Made by a program: the position numbers and the translations under genes. From contig JAOALB010000032.1 of assembly GCA_025331125.1 (NCBI GenBank), positions 329,237 through 393,236 on the forward strand: a stretch of 64,000 bases of DNA, written 5' to 3'. The notes under the pieces are model-generated. The model did not search any database. It was not told the DNA's origin and worked only from the letters and a program-made list of their open reading frames with translations. Origin of the DNA: Mycogone perniciosa. Its lineage: Eukaryota; Ascomycota; Sordariomycetes; Hypocreales; Hypocreaceae. Below, piece after piece: positions 60,092-64,000 of this stretch (position 1 is its first letter; each line of letters starts with the position of its first letter).

Positions 60092-60194
60092 TGAAGTGAA
60101 TGAAGCTGACCGATTGTGATGTGGGTTGTTGGTGGGGAATTGATTGAAAGATACTACGTATAGATACTTTACTATTATAGGAAGAAACATACAT

Positions 60195-60200
60195 CTACTC

Positions 60201-60231
<31 letters not shown>

Positions 60232-60365
60232 TATAATTATAATTAATAATAATAATAATAATTATAATTAATAATAATAATAATAATTATAATTAATAAT
60301 AATAATAATAATTATAATTAATAATAATAATAATAATTATAATTAATAATAATAATAATTAATAA
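60195..60365. repeat. A+T minisatellite of about 25-bp units
   Basis: An (AAT)n run passes into about five direct copies of a unit that alternates AATTATAATTAAT with AATAATAATAAT. Unit length is close to 25-27 bp and drifts by whole AAT triplets, consistent with slippage. Confidence 0.85.
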
Positions 60366-62220
60366 GTTTATATAAAAAAACCTATTAAATTATTTATTGT
60401 AAAGGTTAATTTTGTAATAGGCGTGGCCTTTTGCAGGAGCTGATAATAAGGCGGTGTAGAATTGTTTATTTAAAGTTAAGGAGTGAGCGAGTAAAAGGGG
60501 GAACTATTTAGCTATATATATTAATTTATAGAGTAGTAGTATATATGCGCGTAGGCTTAGAGCTTATATACAGTGCCTAATATATATATATCTGCATTAG
60601 AGCTGGTCTGGGAGATATAGGGAATTGTAGTGCTGGATTTAGTATAGCTAAGGTCTTTTATAATTAGGTCTAACTTATAATATATTTATATTACTAATAT
60701 TTATTATTTATTTATAATAATAACAATATTTATAGCAAAGGCTTTAAAGCTATATGCCTTTACTTTAGTAGTAAATTTAAGTTTAATAATACTATAATAG
60801 CGTTTAATCAATTATTTATTAATTATATTGGTTATTAAAGTAAAATCGTTCATTTTCGAGAGTATAGCTATTATCGTATAAAGTTAAAAGTATTTTATAT
60901 AATATAAGTTATAATACAAAACTATGAAATATTTTATAATATTTTAGCCTGTTTAAATATAGTTTATTAAAAGATTAAAAGTATACTATATAGTAATATT
61001 TAAAAGACATTTATAAAGAAATATAAAGATAGCTATAAATATAAAAGAAGTATAATATAACTTTAATATATAAATAAAATTATTAATATGAATAATATAT
61101 ATATTCTTTACTTTATAATAAAATTTATTATAAAAGTAGCCTATAAGATATAATGCTTTAAAATTAAATATATTTAATATTAAAAGGTTTTATGTTTTTA
61201 AATATATAATAAACATTTATATTTATTAACTACCGTTAATATAATATATATAAACAATTTCAATAATCTTTATATAAAGACTTATAGTTTCTTATATGAA
61301 AGTTTATTTTATATAAAATATAGTATTTTAACTTTATTGATAGTTTTAATAATATACGTTTTTTATTTATAAAAACTAAATAAATCTTATATAATCTTTA
61401 TATTAATATAAAAATACTTTAAAAAGGGAATCCTTGTAAAATATAAAATATTCAAAAAAACTTAATAGGGAAAAGTTCTTTTTATTTGTTAATTATCAAT
61501 TACCTGAAAATTATAGCTAAAATTATATTAAATAGAATTTATAAATAGTTATATCATTTATAATAACAGTTTTTTATAGCTTAAAGAATTTAATTAATTA
61601 TATTAATTAAGTATTTTTTTATAAAATATATTTACTGTAGTTTTAATTTATTTATTGAAGAAAGTAATTATGAGTTTTTGTTTTTAAATACTTTTAATAT
61701 ATTTAAAAAAATATTAATTAATGAAATTAGAATTCATAAATTATTAAATTCCATATATAAATTATGATAATAAAAGGCTAAATGCAGAATAGATTTCATT
61801 AATATTAATGTAAATATATAAATTTAATTAATAAAGGTTTAAACTATTAACTATAAAAAAGACAACTAATATATAATTAAGCTATTAAGCTATTAACCTA
61901 TTATAACATATATTTTCATAGTTTTAATTATATAAAACTAATCAATATTAATTAGTAAAGACTTTTTAATAGGTTAAGGATAAATACTTTTAAAGCAGTT
62001 TATATAATAAAAGATATAAACGAGTAGTATTTATATGGAATGAAACCTTTATTAATTAAAACAGTATATTATAATAAACTATAATATTTCATAAAGTAAA
62101 AAGGTTATATAATAACATATAATAAATAATATAATAAAAACTTATATATAGTAAATATAAATATATTAATTTAAAAAGTAAAATTTAAAAGTAAAAAACA
62201 AAAGTAAATCATTTAAAGTA

Positions 62221-62650
62221 GTGCTATTTATATAGATGAAAATTGCTATTTATACAGATAATCTGTCCGCCACCTATAAAAATCTCCCTACAGCTTTTTA
62301 TACTCTGCAACTAAATTCTTTATATAATAGCTATTTACAGTATATTAGATTACTTTAAACACTAAATCTTCATTCTTTACCTATATACAAGATAACTATT
62401 TTCCCAGTTGTCTACCTTGCAAAATTTCATTAATCCTCTCTTTAATAAAATTAAAGCCAGTTATCTTTTCAGACTAAGTTAATAGAGGGTTAATAGGGAT
62501 ATCTATCATTGTAACAGCGCTAATGATATTGCTGTAGTAGTGTTATTGCTATACTTTAAGTTTCAGAGTATAAGGTGCTGTAGGGAGATTTCTGCAGGTA
62601 GCGCACAGACTATCTATATAGATAGCAATTTTTATATGTATAAATAGAAC
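62221..62650. mobile_element. Short inverted-repeat element (MITE-like), TA-flanked
   Basis: The left 75 bp (62221-62295) and the right 75 bp (about 62577-62650) are imperfect inverted repeats: outer ends GTGCTATTTATA and, reversed, GTTCTATTTATA; inner ends both AATCTCCCTACAGC. Each outer end abuts TA (62219-62220 and 62651-62652), like a TA target duplication. Element about 430 bp, with no coding capacity. This resembles non-autonomous Tc1/mariner-type elements; several C-to-T and G-to-A-like differences between the arms fit RIP. The family name is inferred only. Confidence 0.72.
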
Positions 62651-63817
62651 TACTAATTATTTAATATAATAAAAAGAAAATTAATAGCTGTTAGTATTAA
62701 AAGAGGTTAAGCTTATATTAATAAAGGGATTATTAAAGTTTTTCTTTATTTAATAGCTTAATAAACAGTTTTGTAATTTTCTCTTTTTTTTACTTTAATA
62801 ATTGTTATTATTATATATATATTTATAGTATTTAATATAGCTTTATTAAAGAAATTAAACTAAGCTATATATTATTATTTACATTTGTATTATATTCATT
62901 TTTTACGTTTTAACATTTATAACATATATACTATCATTTATGATATTTATGAAAATAATTCAACATTAAAATAATAAAATATTCTTCAGTTGTAAATTAA
63001 TATATTTTAATATTATATTCAATAATTTAATATAGATATCAAATATATAATATATATTGAATTTAAATAAAAAAGTTAGTATTAAATACACATTCTTTTA
63101 AAAAGGACCTTTATTTATTATATAAAGTAACATAACAGAAAGTTTAAAGAAGTCAAATTATATAATAAGATATATAAATATTATTTCTTTTTTATATTTA
63201 AAATAAAAGAAGCCTAATTGAATTCAAAAAGCAGTAAGCTTTAAAGTAATTTCACTGTATTAACTATAAAAAACAGGCAATTTTCTTAATATAAAGGCAT
63301 TTAATAAAGCCGAAAAGTTAAATAATACTAATAAAATTAATTGCCTTTAGATTAAATTAATCCTTAGAAAGGTGAGGCATTTATATTACTATTTAAGCCT
63401 ATTAAAAATTTAAACCCTTCAAAGTTCATTGTTTATAATACTAAATTATTTATATAAAACATTTTATTAATTCATTAATTAATATACTATTAATATCCTA
63501 TGGTAAAGGCTATTAATCCTAGTAGGGCAAAAGGATATACTATAATAGTATTATCAATAAATCTATAAGCTCCCTTATATAGCATTTTATTGCCTTAATA
63601 GGTATAGTCTTTTAGCTTTATTCCTATTGGCGGGTTAAAGAGGTATATAAATCTTATATAGTGTATTAGGTAATTAGGATCAACCTTAAGGGCTAGCTTT
63701 ATCGATTTATAAGCGGCTTAAAGGCAAGCTGCAAGTAAATCTTTTATATGGTAAAAAGAGAGATAAAGCAAATAATTAAATAATTAATATTAAAGCTTTA
63801 TATTGCAGTTAATCGGG

Positions 63818-63876
63818 CTTTTTAATAGCGCGGGTATATTCTAATTAAGAAATTAAAGGCCCGCGCTATTTAAAAG
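63818..63876. repeat. GC-tipped hairpin (inverted repeat)
   Basis: Arms CTTTTTAATAGCGCGGG (63818-63834) and CCCGCGCTATTTAAAAG (63860-63876) pair over 17 bp with one mismatch around a 25-nt A/T loop. It sits just before the return to normal base composition. Confidence 0.7.
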
Positions 63877-64000
63877 ATATAGTTGTCGACGGGCTGCTTG
63901 GCAAGCCCCCCCCGTCCATGCAGGGAGCGTACATACGCTTCCAGAAACTAGCACAGAGCATCTCGCCCTGCAAGACCTTCGTCTCGTGGGTCCCAGGACA
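63862..64000 (+). other. Open frame running off the window edge
   Basis: The sequence turns GC-rich at about 63887, and one frame is open to the window end, with an ATG at 63918 (MQGAYIRFQKLAQSISPCK). Too short to assign; it could be the start of a gene or a transposon fragment beyond the AT block. Confidence 0.25.

Larger units (their letters stand above)
60092..63890. other. AT-rich, gene-free block (RIP-like isochore)
   Basis: From about 60160 the base composition falls abruptly to mostly A and T with very many TpA steps, stops in all frames and no coding region. This is the usual picture of old repeats mutated by RIP in Pezizomycotina. Slightly GC-richer islands (60405-60460, 60530-60660, 62250-62650, 63350-63560 and 63590-63740) are probably remnants of transposons. 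Contains a minisatellite, an inverted-repeat element and a hairpin described separately. No gene seen. Confidence 0.85.

Noticed and set aside
1..64000. tRNA, rRNA, CRISPR or secondary-metabolite cluster
   Set aside because: I saw no cloverleaf with A and B boxes I could support, no rRNA sequence, no spaced repeats, and no PKS, NRPS or terpene synthase.

Overview
The window is nuclear DNA of a filamentous ascomycete (Pezizomycotina), most likely a sordariomycete of the Hypocreales type. The order-level guess is an inference from protein resemblance. Evidence: 22 protein genes on both strands, most split by short spliceosomal introns (about 47-150 nt, GT...AG, CTAAC/CTGAC-like branch sites); fungal families such as SamB/Mub1, Ebp2, Fap7, Zrg17 and Mgm1; and an extremely A+T-rich, TpA-rich block at the right end that looks like repeat-induced point mutation (RIP). 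I see no bacterial operons, no rRNA or tRNA gene I could support, no CRISPR array and no secondary-metabolite cluster.

Layout. 1.2-7.2 kb: SCAP (sterol sensor, minus) and a JMJD7-type 2-oxoglutarate oxygenase (plus) diverge from a 1.1-kb gap. 7.2-16.4 kb: SPB1 (minus) and MGM1 (plus) share a 281-bp divergent promoter, then ZRG17 (minus) and a two-TM protein of unknown role (plus). 17.9-26.2 kb: MUB1/samB, EBP2 (minus), a tiny internally duplicated 43-aa protein (minus) and a CCDC137-like basic protein. 26.5-40.5 kb: the TFIIIC B-block subunit (1,884 aa), a membrane-anchored UBC6-type E2, complex I subunit NDUFB2 (50 aa), 3-phosphoglycerate dehydrogenase and NAP1. 41.4-52.5 kb: a P5B ATPase (13 exons), FAP7 and myosin V. 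53.7-60.1 kb: ITPase, a C78/ZUP1-like protease, cytosolic seryl-tRNA synthetase and Rheb. 60.15-63.9 kb: a gene-free AT block holding a minisatellite, a TA-flanked inverted-repeat element and a GC-rich hairpin, after which base composition returns to normal.

The genes are mostly conserved housekeeping genes: ribosome biogenesis (SPB1, EBP2, FAP7), translation (SerRS), Pol III transcription (TFIIIC), ER and membrane homeostasis (SCAP, ZRG17, UBC6-type E2, P5B ATPase), mitochondria (MGM1, NDUFB2), ubiquitin biology (Mub1, E2, C78 protease), transport and growth (myosin V, Rheb). They do not form an obvious pathway cluster. Exon borders were derived by hand from splice signals and reading-frame continuity and agree in phase for every gene except the N-terminus of the C78 protease.

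The features most deserving a second look are the 43-aa duplicated protein with its strong promoter-like leader, the GC-AG intron in the P5B ATPase, the AT block with its inverted-repeat element and hairpin, the widespread short TACTCCGTA motif in intergenic DNA, and the unresolved zinc-finger end of the C78 protease.
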